The notes: a model not told the origin generated them from the letters alone. Shown: positions 51,540-60,159, counted from the stretch's first letter. The stretch is DNA of 64,000 nt from Streptomyces liliifuscus (GCF_016598615.1 NZ_CP066831.1:10230001-10294000), one strand, 5' to 3'. Numbers and translations are program-made.

Positions 51540-52492
51540 GACTGCCTTTCCTGGGGGTGTACGGGGTCGAGGACGGCGACGGCCATCCCGGTGAGCCACT
51601 CGGGCATCGGCTCGTACGCCAGCCGCCGGCCGGGCACGTGGTCGAGCACGGCCGACATCAGCAGCCAAGTACGCAGCTCCTGCGCGCCGTTGCCCGCGAC
51701 CTTCTCCAACTCCTCGGTGGAGAAGGCGGTGATGTTCCGTATCTCGCCGCGCGAGACGAGGGACAGGAACTCCTCGTCGAACTCCGGGTTGAGCGAGGCC
51801 TCGGCGGCGCGGATGATCTCGCGGCGCCTGACGTCGTAGTCCTGCCAGTTCTCCCGGCCGTTCAGCCAGGCGCCGACCATGAACTCCTCGTCGTCGCCGT
51901 GCGGTTCGCGCCAGTCCGGCCAGGGCAGCCGGTGCGAGAGCCCGCCCGAGCCGACCACCGCGACTCGGCGGTCCTCCGGGAAGGCCAGTACGGCGTCCCG
52001 GATCGCCCGGCCCAGCGCCTCGCAGCGTTCGAGGGTGGGCAGGGGAGGGGCGAAGACGTTCACGACGATCGGTACGAGCTCCACGTCCAGGCCCTCCAGG
52101 AGGTACTGGACGGCGTGCGACTGGCCGTGGTCGATCTGCAGGCGGGCGGAGAAGGCAGGGTCGAACGAGCCTTGCTCGACAAGGGAGTTGGCGATGTGCC
52201 GGGCGAGCGGGATGTCGACCGGCTGCGGACCCTTCGGCGTGCCGGACTCGCCGCTGGCCACGCACTCGCCGACGCCGATGGTGAAGCTGGGGATCAGGTC
52301 GAGCCAGAAGCCCCGGAAGTGGTTGGAGCCGACGAGGATCACCGTGTCGGGGCGGGCCGCGGCGAGTGCCTCGCGGGCCTCGGCGAGCGCGTCCCGGAAC
52401 CGCTCGGCCCGGTCCTTGTGGAAGGTCTCCTCCCAGTGGGTGTTCATCAGCGTGCTGTGCGACGCGCCCACGCCCAGGACGATCTCGCTCAT
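51536..52492 (-). CDS. Extradiol ring-cleavage dioxygenase, LigB/MhpB type
   Basis: 318-residue class III extradiol dioxygenase. Active-site histidines are in VGASHSTLM, VGSNHFRGFW, QIDHGQSHAVQYLL and SGGLSHRLPWP. The C-terminal region (ITAFSTEELEKVAG, EPMPEWLTG) aligns well with the MhpB family of 2,3-dihydroxyphenylpropionate 1,2-dioxygenases. It opens a catecholic ring next to the diol using Fe(II) and O2. It is coupled to the M20-like gene upstream and the hydrolase downstream. The actual catechol is not known. Confidence 0.94.
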   Translation of the reverse strand: MSEIVLGVGASHSTLMNTHWEETFHKDRAERFRDALAEAREALAAARPDTVILVGSNHFRGFWLDLIPSFTIGVGECVASGESGTPKGPQPVDIPLARHIANSLVEQGSFDPAFSARLQIDHGQSHAVQYLLEGLDVELVPIVVNVFAPPLPTLERCEALGRAIRDAVLAFPEDRRVAVVGSGGLSHRLPWPDWREPHGDDEEFMVGAWLNGRENWQDYDVRRREIIRAAEASLNPEFDEEFLSLVSRGEIRNITAFSTEELEKVAGNGAQELRTWLLMSAVLDHVPGRRLAYEPMPEWLTGMAVAVLDPVHPQERQS

Positions 52493-53847
52493 GCCGGTTC
52501 TCCTTGCGACTCCGGGTCCAGTTCGGCGCGGGATCGGGTGACGGTGTCGACGGCCGTACGGATCAGATGGCGTGTGAGCCTCTCCATCGCGCGCACGGAG
52601 ACGGTGTTCATCCCTCGGGCGAAGTCGATGTCGAACGGCGTCTCGGCCTCGCTCACCTTCGGCATGCCGACGCGGACCGTGGGGATACCGCGCCCGCGCA
52701 GGATGTTGGCGTCGGTGGCGCCGCTGTTGCCGCGGATCGCCTCGTGCGGGCGGCCCTCGAACGCCTCCCAGGCGGCCGTGGCGCTACGGGTGATCCAGTT
52801 GTCCGGGGCCGTACGGGTCCCGGGGATGGCCAGAACCATCTCGGCGGTGACGTCGAGCCCCGGCAGCTTGTCGCGGATCGCGTCGAGCGCGGCGTTGAAC
52901 TCCCGCTTGGCGCGCATCGGCGTGGTGTCGGGGCCGATGCGCAGGTCCACCATGAGGGTGCAGGCGGCCGGGGTGACCGCCGCCATCCGGGGCCAGCCGC
53001 CGCGCACCGAGGAGACGATGCCCTGCGGGGCGACCGTGCCGGCCGTGTGCCGCTCGGCGTACTCGACGAACCACTCCTCCAGGTGCCGGGTGACCTCTCC
53101 GGCACGGGCGATGGCGTTGGCGTACGGCAGCCGGTGGCGTGAGCCGACGTAGGTGTGCGTGCCGCCGACCGTGACCTCGAACCAGACGAGGCCGACCTCG
53201 TCCCAGGACACCGTCCAGCCGGGCTTGGCGATGACCGCGTAGTCGGTCCACAGGCCCTGCTCCAGAAGGAACGAACAGCCCGCGCCCTGGCCGGTGTTGC
53301 GCCTGCTGCTGCCGGGCCGGGCGTTGGTGGGCATGCCGCCCGCGCCGAACGCCACGACCAGGTCCCCGGTGAGCGGGATGCCGGCCAGGGCGATCGCCTC
53401 GGCGGCCATCATCACGCAGGCCGCGTGGCCCTTCGGGTTGGACGCCCCGAGCCCGACCACCAGGTCGTCGTAGACGGTGGCCCGCGGGCGCATGTCGTCC
53501 CGCAACTCCGGGCCGATCCAGGGGAGATCCTCGTTCTCCTCGCCCACGGTCAGTGTGTCGATGGGCGCGTACAGCATCAGGTCGGGGCCCGTGCCGTCGC
53601 CGTCGAGCCGGGCCCAGGCGTTGGCCTGCCGGTTGTCGAGCGGCTGGACCGCGGACCGGCAGCCCGCGGCTTTGAGCGTGTCGGCTATGTGCGTGGCGAG
53701 CGGGGCCTCGTCGCCGGTCGGGGACGGCACGTCGACGAGCCCGGTGATCAGATCGCGCAGCCGGTCGGCGGTGACATGCCGCCACGCGTCCGCGACCCAG
53801 GCCGCCCGCGTGTCGTCCAGGCCCGCCGACTCGCCTCCGGCGCTCAC
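52489..53847 (-). CDS. M20-fold peptidase/deacylase-like protein lacking metal ligands
   Basis: 452-residue protein with the overall M20 (ArgE/DapE) layout: catalytic halves around a dimerisation lid (residues about 205-320). The usual metal ligands are largely absent. The HxD site reads APID (Pro95 for His, Asp97 kept), the bridging Asp is Asn137 in GASNPKG, and the Glu-Glu pair is replaced by AFGAGG. The later ligand context reads IAKPG, and the final His is not evident. Other parts, such as GNSGATDANILRGRGIP, remain well conserved, so it is not a decayed gene. GTG 53847 overlaps the stop of the small membrane gene. Confidence 0.85.
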   Translation of the reverse strand: MSAGGESAGLDDTRAAWVADAWRHVTADRLRDLITGLVDVPSPTGDEAPLATHIADTLKAAGCRSAVQPLDNRQANAWARLDGDGTGPDLMLYAPIDTLTVGEENEDLPWIGPELRDDMRPRATVYDDLVVGLGASNPKGHAACVMMAAEAIALAGIPLTGDLVVAFGAGGMPTNARPGSSRRNTGQGAGCSFLLEQGLWTDYAVIAKPGWTVSWDEVGLVWFEVTVGGTHTYVGSRHRLPYANAIARAGEVTRHLEEWFVEYAERHTAGTVAPQGIVSSVRGGWPRMAAVTPAACTLMVDLRIGPDTTPMRAKREFNAALDAIRDKLPGLDVTAEMVLAIPGTRTAPDNWITRSATAAWEAFEGRPHEAIRGNSGATDANILRGRGIPTVRVGMPKVSEAETPFDIDFARGMNTVSVRAMERLTRHLIRTAVDTVTRSRAELDPESQGEPA

Positions 53848-53960
53848 TGGTTGATCCTGTGGACCTGGGTCATGGTGGTGCGCTCGAAGCGTTTCTTCGC
53901 GAGCGGAAGCCCGATCGCGATCCCGGCCCCGATCAGCAGCGTCAGCAGCGTGCGGCCCAT
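53844..53960 (-). CDS. Small single-span membrane protein, 38 residues
   Basis: 38-residue protein with one hydrophobic helix (LLTLLIGAGIAIGLPLA) followed by a basic tail (KKRFERTTMTQVHRINQ), predicted N-out/C-in. A strong ribosome site AAGGAGG lies 8 nt before ATG 53960. It starts 3 nt after the Rieske oxygenase stop and its own stop overlaps the M20-like GTG (GTGA). Its placement between an oxygenase and the ring-cleavage enzymes suggests a membrane tether or transporter accessory. No family is recognised. Confidence 0.75.
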   Translation of the reverse strand: MGRTLLTLLIGAGIAIGLPLAKKRFERTTMTQVHRINQ

Positions 53961-53962
53961 GG

Positions 53963-55171
53963 TCAGGCCTCCTTCTCGTGGGTTCCGGCGCCGGCGAGCT
54001 TCTTGCCGTACTCCTCCTCGCTGAGGTTCCGCCAGGCGGTCAGCGAGATGTCGGGCCGGTAGAGCTTCTCCGGGGGCGCGTCCGTGATGTCGACCATCCA
54101 CGCGTCCTGGCCGGAGAACTGGCCGTGGAACAGCCAGCGGATCGCGCCCAGGTACTTGCCGTAGAAGCGCAGGGTGTCCCAGCCCTCGGTGAAGTTGACC
54201 ATCACGCCGACATAGCGGTGGTTGTCCTCGTCGACCGGGACGTAGAACTCGTAGTGGATGAAGTTCGGGTAGGCGATGCGCAGCACGCCCGGCATCGACA
54301 GGGACGCGAAGCCGGGGAACTCCTGGGCCTCGATCGTCGGGTTGATCCTGTCGGCCTTGCCGGTGTTGCCGATGTTGAAGGTCTCCTTCGGCGGCTGGAA
54401 CTTCCACCACCGTTTGTTGGACCAGCGGCCGACGCCGGGGAACTCGGCCTCCCAGTAGACCTCGTCCTGGACACGGAAGATCCAGCGGCCCTTGGGCACG
54501 ATCCTGGTGATGTTCCAGGTCGGCATGGGTTTGAACAGCCGCCAGAGTGCCGTGCGGTGAAGGTACTTGGCGTGCCCCTCGTCGAAGCCGTTCTCGCAGG
54601 CGAAGCGCCAGTTGCCGCCGCGGGGGTCGATCCGGCCGCCCATCACGAAGGCGTTGGAGACGAGCTCCTCCGGCAGCTGCGAGTCGATCGGATGCGGCTC
54701 CTCGTCGGCGAGGGGGATGTAGACCCACACCATGCCGAGCCGCTCCTCGACCGCGTACGTACGCACCGAGACCTTGCCGGTCAGCCGACAGCCGGGCCCG
54801 TCGGTGATGACCGCGGCCAGCTTCCCGGTCGGCAGGTCGAAGGTCCAGCCGTGGTACGGGCAGCTCACCGTGCCCGGGAACTGCTGATCGCCCTCGGAGA
54901 GCGGGACCCCGCGGTGCGGGCAGCGGTTGTGCAGCGCGTACGCCGTGCCGCCGTCCCGGATCAGGGTGATCTTCTCGCCGCAGATCGTGAACGGGAGCGG
55001 TTTGTCCGTGATCTGGCTGGACCAGGTGACCGGGTACCAGTAGCCGCGGAAACCCGTCCCGGCCGCGTCGTAGTGGGGCCACGACTTCCAGTCCTGCCGG
55101 CCGGGCTCTGCCGGTCTGCGGCGGCTCCGGACAGGGGGTGGTGGTGCGTCGGGCGAGTCCTCGACCGTCAT
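53963..55171 (-). CDS. Rieske non-haem iron oxygenase, alpha subunit
   Basis: 402-residue ring-hydroxylating oxygenase. The Rieske [2Fe-2S] site is Cys84-x-His86 (CPHRG) and Cys104-x2-His107 (CPYHG). The mononuclear iron site is Asp197/His200/His205 in GFDEGHAKYLHR. No beta-subunit gene is present, so it is an alpha-only type such as oxygenases that demethylate or hydroxylate one position. ATG 55171 is preceded by AGGAGG. It heads the first catabolic operon; the reductase and ferredoxin genes are in the second operon. Substrate is unknown. Confidence 0.94.
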   Translation of the reverse strand: MTVEDSPDAPPPPVRSRRRPAEPGRQDWKSWPHYDAAGTGFRGYWYPVTWSSQITDKPLPFTICGEKITLIRDGGTAYALHNRCPHRGVPLSEGDQQFPGTVSCPYHGWTFDLPTGKLAAVITDGPGCRLTGKVSVRTYAVEERLGMVWVYIPLADEEPHPIDSQLPEELVSNAFVMGGRIDPRGGNWRFACENGFDEGHAKYLHRTALWRLFKPMPTWNITRIVPKGRWIFRVQDEVYWEAEFPGVGRWSNKRWWKFQPPKETFNIGNTGKADRINPTIEAQEFPGFASLSMPGVLRIAYPNFIHYEFYVPVDEDNHRYVGVMVNFTEGWDTLRFYGKYLGAIRWLFHGQFSGQDAWMVDITDAPPEKLYRPDISLTAWRNLSEEEYGKKLAGAGTHEKEA

Positions 55172-55231
55172 CGTGCGTGTCCTCCTGCTGCCGGGTGAAC
55201 GGTGATTGCGAGCATGCGGTGGACGAGGGAT

Positions 55232-55263
55232 CCGTCCAAGGGACCTGTCCCGCTGAGCAGACC
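55232..55263. promoter_or_regulatory. Putative IclR operator, site C
   Basis: CCGTCCAAGGGACCTGTCCC-GC at 55232-55253, followed by TGAGCAGACC. It matches site A at 16 of 22 positions and site B at 14 of 22. It also shares the downstream TGAGC of site B. It lies between the divergent Rieske and ABC importer operons. Confidence 0.45.
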
Positions 55264-55314
55264 GCACCGATCCGGGCGGTGGGGCCGGGCCGCGGACCCG
55301 GCCGTGACCTGCGA

Positions 55315-55333
55315 GTCCCGCTCAGCGGACCTT
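55315..55333. promoter_or_regulatory. Partial operator repeat, site D
   Basis: Contains CGCTCAGCGGACC (55319-55331), an identical 13-mer to 60132-60144 within and beside site B. It represents the GGTCCGCTGAGCG half of the motif in the opposite orientation to site C. Confidence 0.4.
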
Positions 55334-55422
55334 CGTCGATGCGCCTTCGGTATCCCGCGTTCTACGGTGCGCCAATTCCAGGGCCCCACTCCGACGACTT
55401 GCCGCAACCCCTGAGGTGCCCC

Positions 55423-56421
55423 ATGCAGACACCGTTCAGCACCCGACGCCTCCTCGCAGGCCCCGCCGCTCTCACCGCCGCGCTGCTCGCGCTCACCGCG
55501 TGCGGCGCGGGGACCACCGACTCGAACGCGGCCGCGGGCAACGACGCCGCGGGTCCCACGATCCGTATCGGCGTCGGCGTCGACGCCGCCTACACCCCCT
55601 TCTTCCTCGCCGACGCCGAAGGGCTGTGGGCCAAGCACGGCGTCAATGTGCAGCTCGTGCAGTTCGGGCAGGGCAGCGAGGGCGTCAACAACCTGGTCGC
55701 CGGGCAGGTGCAGATGTCCGGGAACTCGGACACCACCACCATCAGCATGCTCCAGCAGTCCCCCGACCTGCGGTCCCTGCTGGTGTACGAACAGTCCGGG
55801 AAGTATCTGAAGGTCGTGCTCGGGCCGAAGGTGACCTCCCCCGCGAAGATCCGCAAGATGGCCGTCGCCCCCGGACTCTCCGAGATGGCGGCGACCCGGT
55901 TCCTGGAGTCGAAGGACATCGACCCGAAGTCGGTCGAGTTCGTCACCGCCGACCCGCCGGAGATCCCCGCCCTGATGAAGAAGGGCGACATCGACGCGTA
56001 CGTGCTGTGGGAGCCGTGGCCCACCAAGGGCGTCGAGCAGGGCGGCAAGGTCCTGGAGAACACCGGTGCCTACGGGGTGACGTACGCCCAGTGGCTGCTG
56101 GCCAAGTCCGACTGGCTGAAGTCCAACACCGACACCGCCGTCAAGGTCGCCGAGGCCCTGGAGGAGGCGGCCCGGCTGACCGAGTCCGATCCGCAGGCGG
56201 CGGCCGAGGCGACCGAGAAGGCCGTGAAGGTCCCGGCGGCGCAGACCGTGAGCGCGATCAAGGAGATCGACTTCGGGGTCCGGGACTTCACGGACGCGGA
56301 CCTCAAGGGGTACGAGAACACGGCCCAGTTCGTCCTCGACAGCGGCAAGGTCAAGGCGAAACCCGATGTCACGGCGGTCGTCCAGCGCGGCTGGTTCACC
56401 GACAACGTGAAGGGATCCTGA
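55423..56421 (+). CDS. NMT1/SsuA-type ABC solute-binding lipoprotein
   Basis: 332-residue periplasmic-binding-protein-like lipoprotein with signal and lipobox LTAC (Cys27). The mature part (GVDAAYTPFFLADAEGLWAKHG, VNNLVAGQVQM, DAYVLWEPWP) is typical of the nitrate/sulfonate/taurine/NMT1 group, which also imports aromatic acids and pyrimidines. It starts the importer operon divergent from the Rieske operon, so the pathway substrate is its likely ligand. GAGG precedes the ATG. Confidence 0.93.
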   Translation: MQTPFSTRRLLAGPAALTAALLALTACGAGTTDSNAAAGNDAAGPTIRIGVGVDAAYTPFFLADAEGLWAKHGVNVQLVQFGQGSEGVNNLVAGQVQMSGNSDTTTISMLQQSPDLRSLLVYEQSGKYLKVVLGPKVTSPAKIRKMAVAPGLSEMAATRFLESKDIDPKSVEFVTADPPEIPALMKKGDIDAYVLWEPWPTKGVEQGGKVLENTGAYGVTYAQWLLAKSDWLKSNTDTAVKVAEALEEAARLTESDPQAAAEATEKAVKVPAAQTVSAIKEIDFGVRDFTDADLKGYENTAQFVLDSGKVKAKPDVTAVVQRGWFTDNVKGS

Positions 56422-57266
56422 TGACGAAGGCCATCGAGACCGACCGCCCCGAAGCCGGTCTCGGCGACGGACGCGGCGCGGCCCTGTGCGCCGACGGTGT
56501 CGGCATCCGCTTCGGCTCCTTCGAGGCCGTCCGGGACATCTCTCTCGACATCGACGCCGGGGAGTTCCTCTGTCTGCTCGGTCCGAGCGGCTGCGGCAAG
56601 TCCACCCTGCTGTCCGCCATGGCCGGATTCACCACGGTGGACTCGGGCAGCCTGACGGTCGGCGGCGCGCCCGTCACAGGGCCCGATCCCGACCTCGGCA
56701 TGGTCTTCCAGAGCAGCGAAGCCCTCTTCGACTGGATGACGGTCCGTCAGAACGTGGTGTTCGGGCCAAGGATGCGCGGCCGCTCCCGCGCGGTGCAGGC
56801 ACAGCTGGCCGACGAATACCTCGGCCTGGTCGGGCTGCGGCACTGCGCGGACCGGTTTCCGGGCCAGTTGAGCGGCGGCATGCGCCAACGCGTGCAGATC
56901 GCCCGGGTGCTGGCCAACAAACCGAACGTCGTACTGATGGACGAGCCGTTCGGCGCGCTCGACGCGCAGACCCGGCAGGTCATGCAGGAGGAGACCGACC
57001 GCATCTGGCGCGCCTCGGGCTGCACCGTCGTCTTCGTCACCCACGACATCGACGAGGCGATCCTGCTGGCCGACCGGATCGCGGTGATGACCGCCGGCCC
57101 GGCGGCCTCCATCAAGTCCGTCTATCCGGTGGACCTTCCCAGGCCCCGGGAGGAGTCCGACCCGGCCGCCGTGGAACTGCGCCGCGCCCTGCGGCAGGAC
57201 ATCGGCGAAGAGGTACGCAAAGCCCTGCGCGACCAGGGCCTCGACCCGGAGGGGGACGCACGATGA
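56421..57266 (+). CDS. ABC importer ATPase, SsuB/TauB type
   Basis: 281-residue ATPase with Walker A GPSGCGKS, signature QLSGGMRQRVQIA, Walker B VVLMDEPFGALD and H-loop VTHDIDEA, all standard for SsuB/TauB-type importers. ATG 56421 overlaps the binding-protein stop (TGATG). The C-terminus is a short helical tail. Confidence 0.95.
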   Translation: MTKAIETDRPEAGLGDGRGAALCADGVGIRFGSFEAVRDISLDIDAGEFLCLLGPSGCGKSTLLSAMAGFTTVDSGSLTVGGAPVTGPDPDLGMVFQSSEALFDWMTVRQNVVFGPRMRGRSRAVQAQLADEYLGLVGLRHCADRFPGQLSGGMRQRVQIARVLANKPNVVLMDEPFGALDAQTRQVMQEETDRIWRASGCTVVFVTHDIDEAILLADRIAVMTAGPAASIKSVYPVDLPRPREESDPAAVELRRALRQDIGEEVRKALRDQGLDPEGDAR

Positions 57267-58081
57267 CCGTCGTTGCGGCGGGCGCCACCGCCACGGGTAC
57301 TGATCGCCGCTCGATCCGGACGGGCGTACGGACACTGCGCACCGCCGGCGTCTACATCCTGTCCGTCCTCGCCGGCGTCGGCATCTGGCAACTGCTGGCG
57401 ATGAAGTACGGCCCCTCGCTGGTCGCCTCACCGAGCCAGACCCTGTCCGCCGCCCGGGAGCTGGCGAGTGACGGCACCCTCACCAACTCGATCATCGCCT
57501 CAAGCCGCCGCATCCTGATCGGCTGGGGGCTCGGCGTACTGGTCGGGGTCCCGGTCGGCCTGCTGGTGGGCCAGATCAAAGTCGTACGCCAACTCCTCGA
57601 CCCGTACATCGAGTTCTTCCGCTTCATCCCGCCCATCGCCTTCGTGACCCTCGCCGTGGTGTGGCTCGGCATCGGGGAGTCGTCGAAGGTCGTCCTGATC
57701 TTCTACACGGCCGTCTTCATCGTCACCCTCAACACCAGCGCGGGGGTGATGGCGGTGAACGAGTCGAAGCTGCGGGCGGCGGCAAGTCTCGGCGCGAGCC
57801 GTCGGCAGATCCTCCTGGGGATCGTGCTGCCGTCGACGGTTCCGCACATCGTCACCGGGGCGCGGCTGGCCATGGGCAACAGCTTCCTGACCATCGTCTC
57901 CGCCGAGATCGTCGCCGCCCAGGTCGGGCTCGGCTCGCTGATCTGGACCTCCCGCAACTACGGGCGGATCGACTGGGTCTTCGTCGGCATCATCACCCTG
58001 GGCATCCTGGGGTTCGTGTTCGACCGGGTGCTGCGGATCGTGGCGTCCCGGGTTCTGCTGCGATACGGAGTGAAACTGTGA
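57263..58081 (+). CDS. ABC importer permease, SsuC/TauC type
   Basis: 272-residue permease with about six helices. The coupling-helix motif is ESKLRAAASLGASRRQILLG, and FFRFIPPIAFVTLAVVWLG is the characteristic centre. ATG 57263 overlaps the ATPase stop, and the end overlaps the oxidoreductase start (GTGA). Confidence 0.95.
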   Translation: MTVVAAGATATGTDRRSIRTGVRTLRTAGVYILSVLAGVGIWQLLAMKYGPSLVASPSQTLSAARELASDGTLTNSIIASSRRILIGWGLGVLVGVPVGLLVGQIKVVRQLLDPYIEFFRFIPPIAFVTLAVVWLGIGESSKVVLIFYTAVFIVTLNTSAGVMAVNESKLRAAASLGASRRQILLGIVLPSTVPHIVTGARLAMGNSFLTIVSAEIVAAQVGLGSLIWTSRNYGRIDWVFVGIITLGILGFVFDRVLRIVASRVLLRYGVKL

Positions 58082-59031
58082 GTTCCGGGACATCCCGCGC
58101 CCTGCTGCTCGACCGGTTCGGTTCGCTGCCGCGTCCGGTGGAGCGGCCCGTTCCGGAGCCGCAGCCCGGCCGCACCCTGGTACGGATGCGGGCGGCGCAG
58201 GTCGCCCACCTCGATCTCAACGTCGTGGACGGCAAGTTCGGGATCCTGCCCGACCTTCCGGCGGTACCCGGCACCACCGGCTGCGGAATCGTGCTCGCCT
58301 CGGACATCCACCCCGAGGGCAGCCTGGTCCGGCTCGGCGGCAAGGGGCTGGGCATGCGGCGGGACGGCTGCTGGGCGGAACACGCGCTGGTGCCGGATGC
58401 GGCGGTGCAGGCGGTTCCGCAGGACACCGACCCGGCGCTGGCCTGCAGCTACTTCTCCCCGGCGGGCACGGCCTGGGCGGCCGTCCATGTGGTCGCCGAC
58501 GTCCAGCCGGGGGAGCGGGTGCTGGTGACCGGGGCGGCGGGCGCGGTCGGATCCCTGACCGTGCAGGTCGCCGCGCGGGCCGGGGCCGAGGTGATCGGCG
58601 TGGTCGGCCGCCCCGGCAAACTCGACCACGTCCCGGCCGCCGCCAAGCCCCTGTTGGCGGCGGACCTGTCGGCCGAGTCGGTGGGCGGCCCGGTCGACGT
58701 CCTCATCGACACGGTGGGCGGCCCGGTCCTGCGGGACGCCCTGCCCCTGATACGTCCCCGCGGCCGTGCTGCCCTGGTCGGCTACACCGCGGGCCGTGAG
58801 TTCGCCGTGGACCTCGCGGACTTCCTTCTCGCGGACGTCTCCCTGCTGCCGGTCAACCTGATGACCCGGGGCGGAGAGGTCGCGGCGGACGCGGAACGGC
58901 TGCTCGGCGAACTGCGCACGGGAGAACTGACCCTGCCGATCGAGCGGTACGGCCTCGACGGGCTCGAAGAGGCGGTGGACCGGCTTCGCACCGGGGAGGC
59001 GATCGGCAAGGTGGTACTGGAACTGGGCTGA
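58078..59031 (+). CDS. Zinc-free MDR oxidoreductase, quinone-reductase-like
   Basis: 317-residue medium-chain dehydrogenase/reductase of the quinone oxidoreductase branch. The NADPH motif is VLVTGAAGAVGSLTVQVAA, preceded by PAGTAWAAV and followed by VDVLIDTVGGPVL. The catalytic and structural zinc ligands of alcohol dehydrogenases are absent. Coupling to the importer permease (GTGA) suggests it acts on the imported compound, perhaps by reducing an enone. A hairpin follows. Confidence 0.92.
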   Translation: MSSGTSRALLLDRFGSLPRPVERPVPEPQPGRTLVRMRAAQVAHLDLNVVDGKFGILPDLPAVPGTTGCGIVLASDIHPEGSLVRLGGKGLGMRRDGCWAEHALVPDAAVQAVPQDTDPALACSYFSPAGTAWAAVHVVADVQPGERVLVTGAAGAVGSLTVQVAARAGAEVIGVVGRPGKLDHVPAAAKPLLAADLSAESVGGPVDVLIDTVGGPVLRDALPLIRPRGRAALVGYTAGREFAVDLADFLLADVSLLPVNLMTRGGEVAADAERLLGELRTGELTLPIERYGLDGLEEAVDRLRTGEAIGKVVLELG

Positions 59032-59040
59032 CCCCGGGGC

Positions 59041-59078
59041 GAGGTGCTGCCGGCCCTCCAGGGCGGGCAGCACCCTCG
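59041..59078. terminator. Hairpin after importer operon
   Basis: GGTGCTGCC (59043-59051) pairs with GGCAGCACC (59066-59074). The intervening bases can form a further GCCCT/AGGGC stem. The outer GAG/CTC pairs extend the stem with a bulge. Confidence 0.6.
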
Positions 59079-59169
59079 GGCCTGATCGGTGCAAGACGCG
59101 GTCGACGGTGTCGATGAGACCGACAGGAGCTTGCGGTTCGGCGTGCGAAGGCGTCGTCCGGGCACCGTC

Positions 59170-59589
59170 TCAGAGGGGTACGACATCGCCGTCCTGCGGC
59201 GGGATCACCACCGCATGGCCCCGGCAGCACACCACACCCTCCGGCCCGCAGCGCTCCACCAGGTCGAGGGTGATCTCCCCGCGGGCAGGGTCCACCGACC
59301 GCACTTCGCCCGTCACCACCAGGCGATCACCGGCGTACGCGGGCGCCCGGTTCTGCCAGCTCACCTCCCGTACCCGGCCGCCCGGGCCGACGAACTCGGC
59401 CGCGGCGCGGTGGAAGAGACAGCCGTGCAGCTGCGCCATGACGACCGGCCCGGCCAGCCCCTCGGAGCGGGCGAACTCGGTGTCGTAGTGGATGCGATGG
59501 GCGTTGCGGGTGACCGCGCCGAACCGCAGCAGGGTGACAGCGTCCGGCGTCAGCTCGACCGGCTGTACGAACTGGACCTGATCGGTCAT
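59170..59589 (-). CDS. MaoC-like hydratase subunit (pair 2)
   Basis: 139-residue hot-dog protein paralogous to the one at 48892. The shared segment is RNAHRIHYDTEFARSEGLAG (here) against NSHRIHYDAGFAASEGF (there). The end (CCRGHAVVIPPQDGD) differs. ATG 59589 overlaps the partner stop (ATGA). Confidence 0.88.
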   Translation of the reverse strand: MTDQVQFVQPVELTPDAVTLLRFGAVTRNAHRIHYDTEFARSEGLAGPVVMAQLHGCLFHRAAAEFVGPGGRVREVSWQNRAPAYAGDRLVVTGEVRSVDPARGEITLDLVERCGPEGVVCCRGHAVVIPPQDGDVVPL

Positions 59590-60056
59590 CGCACGATGAA
59601 CCTTTCTGTGACCTCGACCAACGTGCCCTCCTCCGTGCCGTACGCCTTCTCGACCGTCAGCAGCAGAAACCCGGTGCTCTTGCGCTCGACGGCCGTCACG
59701 GCCCGCCGCACGTCGATCCGGTCGCCGACCCGCACCTCGCCCAGCCAGCGCACATGCTGGCCGCCCGCCATGAGGCGGACATCGAGGCCGTCGGTGCCGG
59801 GGACCTCGTCCCGGTACATGCCGTCCGGCCGGAATTCCGCCGGAGCCGCCCCAGGAGCTGCCCGCAGCAGACTCACCACGTACATCGGATGGACCATGAA
59901 GTCGGCCCGGCCGGGATCGACCAGCCGCGGGTCGCTCTCCCCGGCCGCCCGCGCGAACTCGGCCGCGTCCTCGGCCCGTACGACCCCGAGCGACCGCCGT
60001 TCCCAGCGACCGATCAACGCCCGGGCCCGTTCCTCGGCCGACTCCCACGCGGACAT
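59586..60056 (-). CDS. MaoC N-terminal-type dehydratase subunit (pair 2)
   Basis: 156-residue partner hot-dog protein. The N-terminal ARALIGRWERRSLGVVRAED parallels the pair-1 protein, and VHPMYVVSLLRAA and LTVEKAYGTEEGTLVEVTERFI match the MaoC_dehydrat_N fold. It is divergent from the hydrolase at 60197, with site B of the putative operator between them. Confidence 0.88.
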   Translation of the reverse strand: MSAWESAEERARALIGRWERRSLGVVRAEDAAEFARAAGESDPRLVDPGRADFMVHPMYVVSLLRAAPGAAPAEFRPDGMYRDEVPGTDGLDVRLMAGGQHVRWLGEVRVGDRIDVRRAVTAVERKSTGFLLLTVEKAYGTEEGTLVEVTERFIVR

Positions 60057-60137
60057 CCGCGGCCTCCCCTCACTCGGTCGTGTCCGGGGGACGCTAGACG
60101 TACGCGGCGCACGAGGGCCATGGACCCGGCTCGCTCA

Positions 60138-60159
60138 GCGGACCGATCCGCTTGGGCGG
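60138..60159. promoter_or_regulatory. Putative IclR operator, site B
   Basis: GCGGACCGATC-CGCTTGGGCGG, whose reverse complement matches site A at 18 of 22 positions. An inner perfect inverted repeat GATCCGC-TTGG-GCGGATC (60145-60162) overlaps it. It lies between the MaoC pair 2 and hydrolase/CoA-transferase units. Confidence 0.55.

Noticed and set aside
49338..60056. Steroid catabolism as the function of the island
   Set aside because: MaoC pairs, a Rieske enzyme and an HGGGPG hydrolase recall steroid pathways. However, no KstD, HsaC-type or Mce genes are present and the dioxygenase is MhpB-like.
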